In this document: one piece after another, positions 8,896 to 17,696 of the stretch
How the letters are laid out: the number at the start of each line of letters is the position of its first letter
Position numbering within the stretch: position 1 is the first letter of the stretch
From: an uncultured Lachnospiraceae bacterium
GTDB lineage: Bacteria > Bacillota > Clostridia > Lachnospirales > Lachnospiraceae
DNA length: 61,345 bases
Assembly: GCA_947625875.1 (NCBI GenBank)
Contig: CANQQG010000005.1
Coordinates: forward strand, 1-61,345
Direction of reading: 5' to 3'
Made by a program: the position numbers and the translations under genes
Notes under the pieces: generated by a model
Database searches by the model: none
What the model was told of the DNA's origin: nothing
Seen by the model: only the letters and a program-made list of their open reading frames with translations

Positions 8896-8924
8896 ATTAT
8901 AACGTATGAGGGTTTTTTTGACAA
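8896..8924 (-). promoter_or_regulatory. Promoter of the GGDEF-EAL gene
   Basis: Minus-strand TTGTCA (8919-8924), 17-base spacer, TATAAT (8896-8901), about 40 bases upstream of the ATG at 8857. A plus-strand TTGACA (8918-8923) overlaps the same -35 but lacks a matching -10. Confidence 0.75.
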
Positions 8925-9063
8925 TATAAATTAGAAGTGCCTGTTGAATTATGCGCTATTTTAATATAAAATGATATCAGGGTTTCAGGGCGGCGCGCGA
9001 AAACCGCACGAAAAGCCGGAAAGCGGAGAGAAAAAACAAGGATACGGAGGGAGAACATGGATC

Positions 9064-11070
9064 ATGGAACAAGGGACAAATATGAAACGGAAAATACCTA
9101 TTAAGGCAAAGCTGCTCGGGATTATCCTGCCGGTGGTCATTCTGATTGTCATCGTGCTTGTCAGCATGGCGTATTCGATCACAAAGGCGTCAATCACCGG
9201 GTATTCGAAAAGCCTTCTGAATATTTCCGTAGAAAATCAGGGGAATGAGATCGAGGCGTGGCTGAATGAAAACCTGGCGGCCTTTCAGGCTGTGAAGCAG
9301 GTGATTGAGACGTCCGGGCCGGATGAGGCGGGCCTGCAGAAGATGCTGGACGCTTATTATGGCTATAACGCCAATTATCCGGAGGGGATCTATATCGCGG
9401 AGGAAAACGGGACGCTGTTAAAGGCGCAGGAGTCCGCAAAGGCGGAGAGCGACCCGACGCAGGCTGTCTGGTATAAAGAGGGCATTACGAGAGTCAATAT
9501 GGGATTTACGAGCGCGTATTCCAATTCGGCCGGAGAAGCGGTGATCAGCGCGTCCGGCGTTTTAAATGACGGTTCCGACGTCCTGAAGGTGATATCCGCG
9601 GATATGTCGCTGCAGCGCATTAGCATTATCGTAAACAGCTTTATCGGCATGGACGGTGCGGAGGCGTTTCTTGTAAATAAAGCGGACAATACGATCCTCG
9701 CGCACAGGGACAGCAACCTGATCTCCGCAGATCTTGCGGAAACAGGCGACGCTTTTTTAAAGGACATTTCTGATATCATTGCATCGGATGCGCTTGATAC
9801 GGTGGAGATCGATAAAAATCTCGCGGCGTTTGCGGAGATTGGCGGGACGGACTGGATACTCGTGTCGTATATCCCGACCGGGGCTATCTATGAAGAGGTA
9901 AACCGCGTCCGTATTTTTATGATCGTCGTCGGCATTATCTCTGTCCTGCTGCTTGCGCTTTTAATTGAGCGCGTTGTCCATATGGTCATCCGTCCGGTCA
10001 GAGAGCTGACGCGGGTGATCACAGCGATGACGGACGGCGACTTTACCGTACAGGTAAAGACGAAGAGCTATGATGAGATCGGCGTCATGAGCCGGAGCGT
10101 GGAGCGGTTTATCACGACCATGCGCGGCATGATCGCGTCTATTTATGAGGTGTCCAACAAACTGCATGAGCAGGCGCATAACAGCAATGATGTGTCGGGG
10201 CAGATGTACGACGCGTCCAAGACGCAGAGCCTTTCGATGAAAGAATTGAACGAGACGGTCGAGCAGCTTTCGCTTTCCGTCAATGAGATCGCGGAAAACG
10301 CGACGACGCTTGCGATGGTCGTTGCGGATACGAAGGACGACAGCATGAAAGTCAATGACAAGATGCAGCAGACGGTAGATGTGTCGCGGAAGGGCAAAGC
10401 GGATATGCAGAATGTCAGCGGCGCGATGGAGAGCATGAATGCGTCTGTCACGAAGCTGCAGGCTGCGATTGACAAGGTCGGGAAGGCTTCTGATGAGATC
10501 ACGAACATTACGGGCGTGATCGGCAATATCGCGGAAGAGACGAACCTGCTCTCTCTGAACGCTTCGATCGAGGCGGCAAGGGCCGGCGAGGCGGGCAGGG
10601 GATTTGCAGTCGTGGCGACGCAGATCGGCCAGCTGGCGCAGACGAGTTCGGAGTCCGTCCGGAATATTGAGACATTGATCAGCGAGATCAATAATCTGGT
10701 GCGCGATGCGGTTGCGCAGGCGGGCGACAGCGTGGATAATATCAATGCCAGCAGCAGGCTGGTGGGCGGCGCGCTGGAAACGTTTGACACGATCTTTGAA
10801 AATATTGACGCGGTGAGCAGCCTTGTGAACCAGATGATCGACAAGGTCGGGCAGGTAGATGAGGTGGCGAGCAATGTCGCCGCGATTTCGCAGGAGCAGG
10901 CGGCAAGCTCGGAAGAGATCCTCGCTACGTCTGACGCGATGGTGGAGCAGGCGAATAATATTACCGGAAACAGCGAGTCTGTGGCGCATGGCGCGACGGA
11001 GCTGACGGATTCGGCGACGGAGCTGGCGCATCAGGTTGAGATATTCCGGATCGGAGAGGGGGAACACTGA
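9064..11070 (+). CDS. Methyl-accepting chemotaxis protein (Cache-type sensor)
   Basis: Chemoreceptor of 668 residues. One membrane segment near residues 15-37 ([17 protein letters not shown]) and a second near 285-305 ([16 protein letters not shown]) flank a roughly 245-residue extracytoplasmic region that looks like a double Cache sensor. A HAMP linker follows ([17 protein letters not shown]) and then a long coiled coil. The signalling tip reads [20 protein letters not shown] and GRGFAVVA, the conserved kinase-contact hairpin. The start at 9064 (MEQGTNMK) has a GGAGGGAG site about ten bases upstream; the frame is open further 5' without one. It ends one base before the start region of a sugar-binding-type lipoprotein, which suggests joint expression and possibly ligand delivery to the receptor. 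Confidence 0.93.
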   Translation: MEQGTNMKRKIPIKAKLLGIILPVVILIVIVLVSMAYSITKASITGYSKSLLNISVENQGNEIEAWLNENLAAFQAVKQVIETSGPDEAGLQKMLDAYYGYNANYPEGIYIAEENGTLLKAQESAKAESDPTQAVWYKEGITRVNMGFTSAYSNSAGEAVISASGVLNDGSDVLKVISADMSLQRISIIVNSFIGMDGAEAFLVNKADNTILAHRDSNLISADLAETGDAFLKDISDIIASDALDTVEIDKNLAAFAEIGGTDWILVSYIPTGAIYEEVNRVRIFMIVVGIISVLLLALLIERVVHMVIRPVRELTRVITAMTDGDFTVQVKTKSYDEIGVMSRSVERFITTMRGMIASIYEVSNKLHEQAHNSNDVSGQMYDASKTQSLSMKELNETVEQLSLSVNEIAENATTLAMVVADTKDDSMKVNDKMQQTVDVSRKGKADMQNVSGAMESMNASVTKLQAAIDKVGKASDEITNITGVIGNIAEETNLLSLNASIEAARAGEAGRGFAVVATQIGQLAQTSSESVRNIETLISEINNLVRDAVAQAGDSVDNINASSRLVGGALETFDTIFENIDAVSSLVNQMIDKVGQVDEVASNVAAISQEQAASSEEILATSDAMVEQANNITGNSESVAHGATELTDSATELAHQVEIFRIGEGEH

Positions 11071-11071
11071 T

Positions 11072-12046
11072 ATGAGAAAGAGAGTGGCTTTGCTTCTGGC
11101 GTCGGTCTTATGCCTGTGTACGGTTCTGGCAGGATGCGGGGGTTCCGCATCGTCAGGCGGCGGGAAAGCAAAAATTTTGTTTACGGTGAGTTCGATGGAT
11201 GCGTTCCGCCAGACGCTGGCGGATGCGGCGCAGAGCGCGGCGCAGGAAAACGGCGTACAGCTTGACGTGGTGGATGCGGAAGGCTCCATTGAAGCGCAGG
11301 TGGCGCATATTAAGGAGGCGGTTTCCGGCGGGTATAATGTGATTCTGTGCGCGCCGGTCTCGGTGGACACGACCGTTGAGCTGAAAGCGACGGCGGGCGA
11401 TATCCCGATCGTTTTTGTAAACAGCTGTCCGGCGGATAAATATCTGACGGCTGACCAATATATGTATGTCGGTTCAGATGAGAATACGGCGGGGCAGTTC
11501 CAGGCAGAATATGTACTGGATAAACTTGCGGATAAAGACGAACTGAATGTCATGATCTTAAAAGGCGAGCGCGGGCATTCGGGTACGGTCGGAAGGACGA
11601 AGGGCGTAAAAGCTGCGCTGGAGGCGAGCGGGAAAACGATCCATTATGTATTTGAGGATTATGCGAACTGGGATGCGCAGCAGGCGTCGGATATGTTTGA
11701 GGTGTTTTTAAAGACCGGGCAGCCGTTGGACTGTGTGCTTTGCAATAATGATACGATGGCGCTCGGCGTTGTGGAGGCCTGTAAAAAGAACGGCGTGGAT
11801 CTGAGCGGGCTTCCGGTGCTCGGCGTGGACGCGACGGCGGACGGCTGCCTGGCGATCCAGAACGGCGAGATGGCGTTTACGGTATACCAGTCGGCGACCG
11901 GGCAGGGAGAGGCAGCGGTGCAGGCGGCGATCGCGCTTGCGGGCGGCGGCTCCGCAAAGAAGGTGGACGGCATTTCCGAGGACGGGAAATATGTCTGGGT
12001 GCCGTTTGAAAAGGTAGACAGCGGCAATGTTTCGCAATATCAGTAA
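11072..12046 (+). CDS. Periplasmic-binding-protein-like lipoprotein (sugar-binding type)
   Basis: Secreted, membrane-tethered solute-binding protein of 324 residues. The N-terminus has a lipoprotein signal with lipobox LAGC followed by a GGSASSGGG spacer. The body matches the LacI-like Peripl_BP_4 fold: [64 protein letters not shown] and [10 protein letters not shown]. This family normally feeds ribose/galactose-class ABC importers, but no ATPase or permease is adjacent. The gene begins one base after the chemoreceptor stop and is followed 14 bases later by ispF. A sensory role with the receptor is therefore the best guess; an orphan importer component is the alternative. The start was chosen at the first Met giving a clean signal peptide. 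Confidence 0.88.
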   Translation: MRKRVALLLASVLCLCTVLAGCGGSASSGGGKAKILFTVSSMDAFRQTLADAAQSAAQENGVQLDVVDAEGSIEAQVAHIKEAVSGGYNVILCAPVSVDTTVELKATAGDIPIVFVNSCPADKYLTADQYMYVGSDENTAGQFQAEYVLDKLADKDELNVMILKGERGHSGTVGRTKGVKAALEASGKTIHYVFEDYANWDAQQASDMFEVFLKTGQPLDCVLCNNDTMALGVVEACKKNGVDLSGLPVLGVDATADGCLAIQNGEMAFTVYQSATGQGEAAVQAAIALAGGGSAKKVDGISEDGKYVWVPFEKVDSGNVSQYQ

Positions 12047-12060
12047 ATCAGGAGGCGGTT

Positions 12061-12645
12061 ATGCGCATAGGAATGGGATATGACGTCCACCGGCTGACGG
12101 AGGGCAGGAAGCTGATTCTCGGCGGCGTGGACGTCCCGCACACGCTTGGGCTGGACGGACATTCGGATGCGGATGTGCTCGTCCATGCCATTATGGACGC
12201 GCTGCTCGGGGCGGCTGCGCTGGGGGACATCGGGAAACATTTTCCGGATACGGACGAGGCATATGCGGGCGTCAGCAGTATGAAGCTGCTGGCGCATGTG
12301 CGGGATCTGTTGACGAAGGAAAATTATGTAATTGGGAATATTGACGCGACGGTGATCGCGCAGAAGCCGAAGCTGCGCCCTTATATCGCGCAGATGGAAC
12401 AGAATATCGCGGATGCGCTCGGCATAGAAAAGGCGCAGGTAAATGTCAAGGCGACGACGGAAGAGGGGCTGGGCTTTACCGGCGCACAGCAGGGCATTTC
12501 CGCCCAGGCGGTCTGCGCGCTGATCTCCATTTACGAAGGGAGCTTTGCGGTTGCGGGACAGGAAGCTGGCAGCGGCTGCGCGGGCTGTGCAGGCTGTGGA
12601 AAAATGGCGGATGGACAGGAGAGAATTTATCATGAGGATTTATAA
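12061..12645 (+). CDS. ispF: 2-C-methyl-D-erythritol 2,4-cyclodiphosphate synthase with Cys-rich tail
   Basis: Converts CDP-methylerythritol 2-phosphate to methylerythritol 2,4-cyclodiphosphate in the non-mevalonate isoprenoid pathway. Metal-binding residues appear in GYDVHRL and in [31 protein letters not shown] and the C-terminal [10 protein letters not shown] motif are present. IspF is usually about 155-160 residues, but this one has 194. The extra tail contains [11 protein letters not shown], a CxxCxxC pattern, and its last codons overlap cysS by 14 bases. An AGGAGG site lies just before the ATG. The tail could bind metal or just be read-through into the cysS leader region; only comparison with close relatives would decide. 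Confidence 0.94.
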   Translation: MRIGMGYDVHRLTEGRKLILGGVDVPHTLGLDGHSDADVLVHAIMDALLGAAALGDIGKHFPDTDEAYAGVSSMKLLAHVRDLLTKENYVIGNIDATVIAQKPKLRPYIAQMEQNIADALGIEKAQVNVKATTEEGLGFTGAQQGISAQAVCALISIYEGSFAVAGQEAGSGCAGCAGCGKMADGQERIYHEDL

Positions 12646-14038
12646 TACGCTGACGAGGCGCAAGGAGGAGTTTGTGCCGATCGAGGACGGAAAGGTGCGC
12701 ATGTATGTCTGCGGGCCGACGGTTTATAATTTTATCCATATCGGGAATGCGAGGCCGATGATCGTGTTTGACACATTCCGCAGATATATGGAGTATAAGG
12801 GCTATGAGGTCAATTATGTATCGAATTTTACCGATGTGGACGATAAGATCATAAAAAAAGCGATGGAAGAGGGCGTGGACGCTTCTGAGATCTCTTCGCG
12901 CTATATTGAAGAGTGCAAAAAGGATATGGCGGGCATGAACGTGAAACCCGCCACAGTGCATCCGCTTGCGACGCAGGAAATAGACGGCATGATCGACATG
13001 ATCTCCTGTCTGATTGAAAAAGGGTATGCGTATGCCGCCGCGGACGGGACGGTTTATTTCCGGACAAATAAATTTAAGGATTACGGGAAGCTTTCGCATA
13101 AAAATCTGGAAGACTTACAGGCGGGGCACCGGGACATTCAGGTGACGGGGGAATTAAAGGAAGACCCGTTTGATTTTGTGCTATGGAAACCGAAGAAAGA
13201 GGGCGAGCCCGCGTGGGAGTCCCCATGGTGCGAGGGGCGTCCGGGCTGGCATATTGAATGTTCGGTCATGTCAAAGAAATATCTGGGCGAGACGATTGAT
13301 ATCCATGCGGGCGGGGAGGATCTGATCTTTCCGCACCATGAAAATGAGATCGCGCAGTCCGAGGCGGCGAGCGGGAAGGAATTTGCCCATTACTGGATGC
13401 ATAACGGATTTTTAAATATTGACAACCGGAAGATGTCAAAGTCGCTGGGCAACTTTTTTACGGTCAGGGAAATATCGGAAAAATATGACTTACAGGTTCT
13501 GCGTTTCTTTATGCTGAGCGCGCATTACCGCAGCCCGCTGAATTTCAGCGCGGAGCTGATGGAAGCGGCGGGGAACGGGCTGGAGCGCATTTTGACGGCG
13601 GCGGAGCATATCCGCCATCTTCTGGGCGCGGCAAAAGAAACGGCTATGACGGAAGCGGAGCGGGCGCTGTATGAAGAATCCGCGAAGTATCAGGAAAAAT
13701 TTGACGCGGCGATGGAGGACGACTGCAATACGGCGGACGCTGTTTCGGCTGTGTTTGAACTGGTAAAATTTATCAATACGAATGCTTCTTCTGAAAACAG
13801 CAGGGCATTTCTGGAAAAACTGCTGGGACGCCTGCAGATGCTCTGTGATGTGCTTGGCATTCTTACAGAGAAAGAAGAAGTCCTGCTGGATGCGGAGATT
13901 GAAAAGCTGATCGAAGAGCGGCAGGCGGCAAGGAAAGAAAAGAATTTTGCAAGGGCGGACGAGATCCGGGAGGAGCTTGCGGCAAAGGGCATTATTTTAA
14001 AGGATACCAGAGAAGGAGTCACATGGAAACGGGCATAG
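12632..14038 (+). CDS. cysS: Cysteinyl-tRNA synthetase
   Basis: Class Ia aminoacyl-tRNA synthetase that charges tRNA-Cys; 468 residues, normal length. The HIGH motif is HIGNARP, preceded by the zinc cysteine in CGPTVYN. Further zinc ligands are in the WHIECS and [10 protein letters not shown] regions, and the KMSKS loop is RKMSKSLGN. The start at 12632 (MRIYNTL) is the family-typical N-terminus; it lies inside the end of ispF, so translation is probably coupled. It overlaps mrnC by 16 bases at its 3' end. The order cysS-mrnC-rlmB-sigH is the one seen in many Firmicutes. Confidence 0.97.
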   Translation: MRIYNTLTRRKEEFVPIEDGKVRMYVCGPTVYNFIHIGNARPMIVFDTFRRYMEYKGYEVNYVSNFTDVDDKIIKKAMEEGVDASEISSRYIEECKKDMAGMNVKPATVHPLATQEIDGMIDMISCLIEKGYAYAAADGTVYFRTNKFKDYGKLSHKNLEDLQAGHRDIQVTGELKEDPFDFVLWKPKKEGEPAWESPWCEGRPGWHIECSVMSKKYLGETIDIHAGGEDLIFPHHENEIAQSEAASGKEFAHYWMHNGFLNIDNRKMSKSLGNFFTVREISEKYDLQVLRFFMLSAHYRSPLNFSAELMEAAGNGLERILTAAEHIRHLLGAAKETAMTEAERALYEESAKYQEKFDAAMEDDCNTADAVSAVFELVKFINTNASSENSRAFLEKLLGRLQMLCDVLGILTEKEEVLLDAEIEKLIEERQAARKEKNFARADEIREELAAKGIILKDTREGVTWKRA

Positions 14039-14511
14039 ATACATGGATCAGGGCGCAGTTCGGCATGGAAAAAACGGACGCGGATACGTATTCCCCGCTT
14101 GTGCTTGCCTATATCGGGGACTGCATTTACGAGCTTGTCATACGGACGCTTACTGTGGCGAAGGGAAACCGGCAGGTAAATAAAATGAATCGCGCAACGA
14201 GCCGCCTTGTGAAGGCGCAGGCGCAGGCGAAGATGATGGAGACGCTGCATCCGCTCCTGACGGAGAAGGAAGCGGATATTTACCGCCGGGGCAGGAACGC
14301 CAAATCATCGACGATAGCGAAAAATGCGTCGGTTGCCGATTACCGGAAAGCGACAGGGTTTGAGGCGTTAATGGGGTATCTGTATCTGACGGATGAGCTG
14401 CCGCGCCTTTTGGAACTGGTAAAAGCGGCATTGGACCATTATACGCCGGACGAGCGCGAGGGGGCGGAGGCGCGTAATTCCGGGCGGACGCCGTCCGAAA
14501 AGGATTCTTAG
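14023..14511 (+). CDS. mrnC: Mini-ribonuclease III
   Basis: Dimeric RNase III-fold enzyme without a double-stranded-RNA-binding domain, which matures 23S rRNA in Firmicutes. The 162-residue length fits. The catalytic region is visible as [14 protein letters not shown], the substrate region as [14 protein letters not shown], and the second acidic cluster as [20 protein letters not shown] site precedes the ATG inside the cysS coding sequence. The C-terminal tail after residue 140 is charged and variable. It is followed 32 bases later by rlmB. Confidence 0.95.
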   Translation: METGIDTWIRAQFGMEKTDADTYSPLVLAYIGDCIYELVIRTLTVAKGNRQVNKMNRATSRLVKAQAQAKMMETLHPLLTEKEADIYRRGRNAKSSTIAKNASVADYRKATGFEALMGYLYLTDELPRLLELVKAALDHYTPDEREGAEARNSGRTPSEKDS

Positions 14512-14543
14512 AAAAACGGCTGCAGAAGATATAGGAGAACATT

Positions 14544-15305
14544 ATGGAAGATCATGTGGAATATACATCAAAGACAGAGGGCAGGAATGCGGTTCTTGAA
14601 CTGTTCCGCTCCGGACGGACGGTGGATAAGCTGTTTGTGCAGGACGGAAGCCAGGACGGGCCGGTAAAATCTATTCTGCGGGAGGCGAAAAAGCAGGATA
14701 CGATCGTAAAATTCGTGCCGAAGGAACGGCTCGACCAGCTTTCGGAAACGGGGAAGCATCAGGGCGTCATTGCGCTTGCGGCAGTCTGTGATTATGCGGA
14801 AATATCGGATATGCTGGCGGCGGCGCGTGAAAAAGGAGAGGATCCTTTTTTGATCCTTTTGGACGGCATTGAAGATCCGCATAACCTGGGCGCGGTTATC
14901 CGTACGGCAAATCTGGCGGGCGCGCATGGCGTCATCATTCCGAAACGCCATGCCGTCGGGCTGACGGGTACGGTTGCGAAAGCGTCGGCGGGCGCGGTTT
15001 CTTATACGCCGGTGGCGAAGGTGACAAATTTAACGCAGACGATGAAGGAGTTAAAGAAAGAGGGCGTCTGGTTTGTGTGCGCGGATATGGAGGGCGAAGT
15101 GATGTACCGCCAGAACCTGACGGGGCCGATCGGGCTTGTGATCGGTTCGGAGGGAGAGGGCGTAAGCCGCCTTGTGAAGGAAACCTGTGATTTTACGGCG
15201 TCAATCCCGATGAAGGGCAATATCGGTTCCCTGAACGCATCGGTTGCGGCGGGCGTGCTTTCTTATGAAATTGTAAGGCAGCGGATGGCCGGTTCTGAAA
15301 AATAG
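14544..15305 (+). CDS. rlmB: 23S rRNA 2'-O-ribose methyltransferase RlmB (TrmH/SpoU family)
   Basis: SpoU-family methyltransferase of 253 residues. The N-terminal substrate-binding domain begins TEGRNAVLELFRSGRTVDKL. SpoU motif 1 is LLDGIEDPHNLGAVIRTA, motif 2 is GLVIGSEGEGVSRLVKETCD, and motif 3 is SIPMKGNIGSLNASVAAGV, which form the trefoil-knot cofactor site. In this operon position the protein is usually called RlmB (Gm2251) in genome annotations, although target specificity is an inference. A GGAGAAC site lies before the ATG. Confidence 0.92.
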   Translation: MEDHVEYTSKTEGRNAVLELFRSGRTVDKLFVQDGSQDGPVKSILREAKKQDTIVKFVPKERLDQLSETGKHQGVIALAAVCDYAEISDMLAAAREKGEDPFLILLDGIEDPHNLGAVIRTANLAGAHGVIIPKRHAVGLTGTVAKASAGAVSYTPVAKVTNLTQTMKELKKEGVWFVCADMEGEVMYRQNLTGPIGLVIGSEGEGVSRLVKETCDFTASIPMKGNIGSLNASVAAGVLSYEIVRQRMAGSEK

Positions 15306-15315
15306 GCGGACAGGG

Positions 15316-15927
15316 ATGGTTATGGAAGTCGGAAAATACAGGGAAGTAACAGATGAACAGCTGATCGCGCAGCTGCGGGCGGGCGATCCGGAAGTGATGG
15401 ATTACCTGATGGAGAAGTATAAAAATCTTGTGCGGAAACACGCAAACGCGCTGTATCTGATCGGCGGGGAGACAGAGGATCTGATCCAGGAGGGCATGAT
15501 CGGCCTGTTTAAAGCGATACGGGATTACAGCCCGCAAAAAGAATCCTCTTTTTTTCATTTTGCGGAGCTGTGCATCACGCGGCAGATGTATACGGCAGTG
15601 GAGGCATCGCGCCGCAAGAAGCACACGCCGTTAAATACGTATGTCCCGCTGGACGCGTCGGAAGATGAAAAAGACCGCATGTTTATGGATCAGGAAAACC
15701 ATATCCGCACGTTGAATCCGGAGACGCTTTTGATCAGCCGGGAAAATATCGCATATCTGCATAAGCAGGTGAATGAGCGGCTAAGCCCGATGGAGCGGCA
15801 GGCACTCTCATTGTATTTAGAAGGGCTCAGCTATCATCAGATCGCGGAGCGGATGGGGAAGCCGCCCAAGGCCATTGATAACGCCCTGCAGCGTATCCGC
15901 GGGAAGATCCGCTGCCTGATGGATTAG
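15316..15927 (+). CDS. sigH: RNA polymerase sigma-H factor
   Basis: Alternative sigma factor that drives entry into sporulation and stationary-phase genes in Firmicutes; 203 residues. Region 2 includes DYLMEKYKNLVRKHANALY, GGETEDLIQEGMIGLFKAIRDY and RQMYTAVEASRRKKH; region 4 ends with LSYHQIAERMGKPPKAIDNALQRIR. Position after cysS-mrnC-rlmB matches the conserved Firmicute arrangement (yacP is absent here). Start alternatives are 15316 and 15322; an AGGG lies upstream of both. The stop is only four bases from the stop of the convergent PHP phosphatase. Confidence 0.93.
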   Translation: MVMEVGKYREVTDEQLIAQLRAGDPEVMDYLMEKYKNLVRKHANALYLIGGETEDLIQEGMIGLFKAIRDYSPQKESSFFHFAELCITRQMYTAVEASRRKKHTPLNTYVPLDASEDEKDRMFMDQENHIRTLNPETLLISRENIAYLHKQVNERLSPMERQALSLYLEGLSYHQIAERMGKPPKAIDNALQRIRGKIRCLMD

Positions 15928-15931
15928 GTTT

Positions 15932-16744
15932 TTACCACTCGGAGACCGGGATAAATTCCGGTTTGCGTTTTTTGAATACGGTAAAATAGGAAAAACCGCA
16001 CGCAGACAGGATTTCCGGAATCTTTTGGAAAGACGCCGCAAGATTTTCCGGCGCGTGTGCATCCGAGCCTATGGTGATGATCTCGCCGCCAAGCCCGCGG
16101 TATCTTTTGATGACGTCGATGGCGGGGTGCGGCTGCCCGAGGCCTTTTGCGTATCCTGCCGTATTGATCTCTATGCCTTTTCCATGCGCGATCAGGAATT
16201 TTAATATCTCATCTATGACGTCGCGGTAGGTTTCATAACGATAATATTTGTTTTTGTCCGGGCCGTAGCGCACGATATAGTCCAGATGCCCGCACACGTC
16301 AAAGCCGTCAAATGCCTGTATGTTTTTTAACACACTTTCAAAATATTCGCGGTAAGCGTTTTCTTCGCTTTTTCCCTCAAAATATTCCCTGTAATAAGGA
16401 TCCATATGATGCACGACATGGGTAGAGCCGATCACAAAGTCAAACTGGTATCTGGAAAGAAGTTCGCGATGTTTCCCGGCGAGATGCGGCTGCAGGCCGA
16501 GTTCGATCCCATGCAGGAGCGCGATCTTTCCTTCAAATTGCGGCCGCAGGCGGTTTTCGTAATGGCTGGCATAGGAATCAAGGTCTAACAGGAATGTGTC
16601 CGGCTCTTTCGGGTAGTCATAATCCATATGGTCGGTAAAGCAGATGCCTTTGAGGTTTTTTCTGACGCCTGCCTGTGCCATGATCTCCGGTTCGTAATTG
16701 CAGTCGCCGGAAAAAGAACTGTGTACATGTGTATCCCACGACAT
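15932..16744 (-). CDS. PHP-domain phosphatase (histidinol-phosphatase family)
   Basis: Metal-dependent phosphoesterase of 270 residues. The PHP motifs are DTHVHSSFSGD at the N-terminus, CFTDHMDYDYP, HGIELGLQPH, the ISTH-like GSTHVVHH, HLDYIVRYG, and the terminal IGSDAHAPENL. This set matches HisJ-type histidinol phosphate phosphatases, but relatives act on other phosphates and no his genes are nearby. The start at 16744 has TCCTCC (plus 16750-16755) as its ribosome site. It converges on sigH. Confidence 0.85.
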   Translation of the reverse strand: MSWDTHVHSSFSGDCNYEPEIMAQAGVRKNLKGICFTDHMDYDYPKEPDTFLLDLDSYASHYENRLRPQFEGKIALLHGIELGLQPHLAGKHRELLSRYQFDFVIGSTHVVHHMDPYYREYFEGKSEENAYREYFESVLKNIQAFDGFDVCGHLDYIVRYGPDKNKYYRYETYRDVIDEILKFLIAHGKGIEINTAGYAKGLGQPHPAIDVIKRYRGLGGEIITIGSDAHAPENLAASFQKIPEILSACGFSYFTVFKKRKPEFIPVSEW

Positions 16745-16851
16745 GAATGGTCCTCCGTTTGGTGTATTTTTGGATTGTTTTGATAATGGTATTATAGTCG
16801 CACAGTGGGGTAAATGCAAGTGGCGAAAATTCCGAATGGCTGGGAAACATA

Positions 16852-16884
16852 TTGACATTTTATTTGGGAACAGATATACTGTTC
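16852..16884 (+). promoter_or_regulatory. Autoregulated promoter of the toxin-antitoxin pair
   Basis: TTGACA (16852-16857), 17-base spacer, TATACT (16875-16880). The perfect inverted repeat GAACAG-ATATA-CTGTTC (16868-16884) covers the -10, exactly where an antitoxin or antitoxin-toxin complex would block transcription. Confidence 0.8.
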
Positions 16885-16942
16885 ATACAAAAATAATTAA
16901 AATATAATAGAATAGTAGTAGCTGACGAACGGAGGGAATAAT

Positions 16943-17245
16943 ATGGCAGAACAGGTTTTAAACCAATTTCGCTCAGATAAAACTCTGAGAGAGGATTGTA
17001 TTGCTATTTATGAAGCGATGGGAATGGATTTGAATACGGCGTTTCGTATGTTTATGGAGCGTACCCGTATGGTAAGAGGACTTCCATTTCCGGCTGTACT
17101 TCCTGAGACAAGGATGACCAGGGCGGAGGCGAAAAGCGTAATTGACGGTATGCGGGCAGAGGCGGCAAATCTTCCGGAAATGTCGCTGGATGAGATTAAT
17201 GCGGAAATCAATGCAGTGAGGGCGGAAAGGAAAGCGCGAGAATGA
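16943..17245 (+). CDS. RelB/DinJ-type antitoxin
   Basis: 100-residue probable antitoxin. The ribbon-helix-helix core resembles RelB/DinJ: AIYEAMGMDLNTAFRMFMER followed by RGLPFPA. The C-terminal part is charged and probably disordered, wrapping the toxin. A GGAGGGA site precedes the ATG. The stop overlaps the start of the PIN-domain gene in the ATGA arrangement, so the two are translationally coupled. The partner is a PIN nuclease rather than the usual RelE/YafQ. Binding to the 16868-16884 palindrome is inferred. Confidence 0.85.
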   Translation: MAEQVLNQFRSDKTLREDCIAIYEAMGMDLNTAFRMFMERTRMVRGLPFPAVLPETRMTRAEAKSVIDGMRAEAANLPEMSLDEINAEINAVRAERKARE

Positions 17246-17664
17246 GGTATTATGCGGTATTTGATACAAATGTGTTGATTTCTTCCTTGTTAACAAAACA
17301 AACGGATACCGCTACAGCCAGAGTTGTTGACGCGATATCCTCAGGAGATATAATTCCGCTTTATAATCAGGAGATTTTGAATGAATATGATGAGGTGCTC
17401 CACAGGGCAAAGTTTTCGTTCAGTGAGGAACGGATTCAAAAGATATTGCTGATGGTCCGGCAATTCGGGATGGCGGTAAATCCGAGCCCCACAGGTGAGA
17501 TTCTTGTGGATATGGATGATCTTGTTTTTTACGAGATCGTTATGGAAAAGCGAAAGGATAATGCATATCTGATTACTGGAAATATCCGTCATTTCCCGGA
17601 ACGTGATTTTATTGTTACGCCATCGGAAATGATGGCGCTCATTTATAAAGATCAGGCTTTTTAG
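17242..17664 (+). CDS. PIN-domain ribonuclease toxin
   Basis: 140-residue PIN-fold protein of the putative toxin family with the start FDTNVLISSLL. Acidic catalytic residues appear as D8 in FDTN, E in NQEILNEYDEVL, D in DLVFYEIVMEKRKDNAYLITGN and the last near FPERDFIV. Such toxins cut tRNA, rRNA or mRNA; the target cannot be deduced here. It overlaps the antitoxin by four bases. A weak hairpin (AGCCGAT/ATTGGCT, about 17667-17692) lies just after the stop, before the convergent MATE gene. Confidence 0.85.
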   Translation: MRYYAVFDTNVLISSLLTKQTDTATARVVDAISSGDIIPLYNQEILNEYDEVLHRAKFSFSEERIQKILLMVRQFGMAVNPSPTGEILVDMDDLVFYEIVMEKRKDNAYLITGNIRHFPERDFIVTPSEMMALIYKDQAF

Positions 17665-17696
17665 AGCCGATTAGCCCCCTGTTATTGGCTGAACAG

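Noticed and set aside
9961-11553. 530-codon minus-strand open frame opposite the chemoreceptor
   Set aside because: Arginine/isoleucine-rich shadow of a clear receptor gene in GC-rich sequence; no ribosome site.
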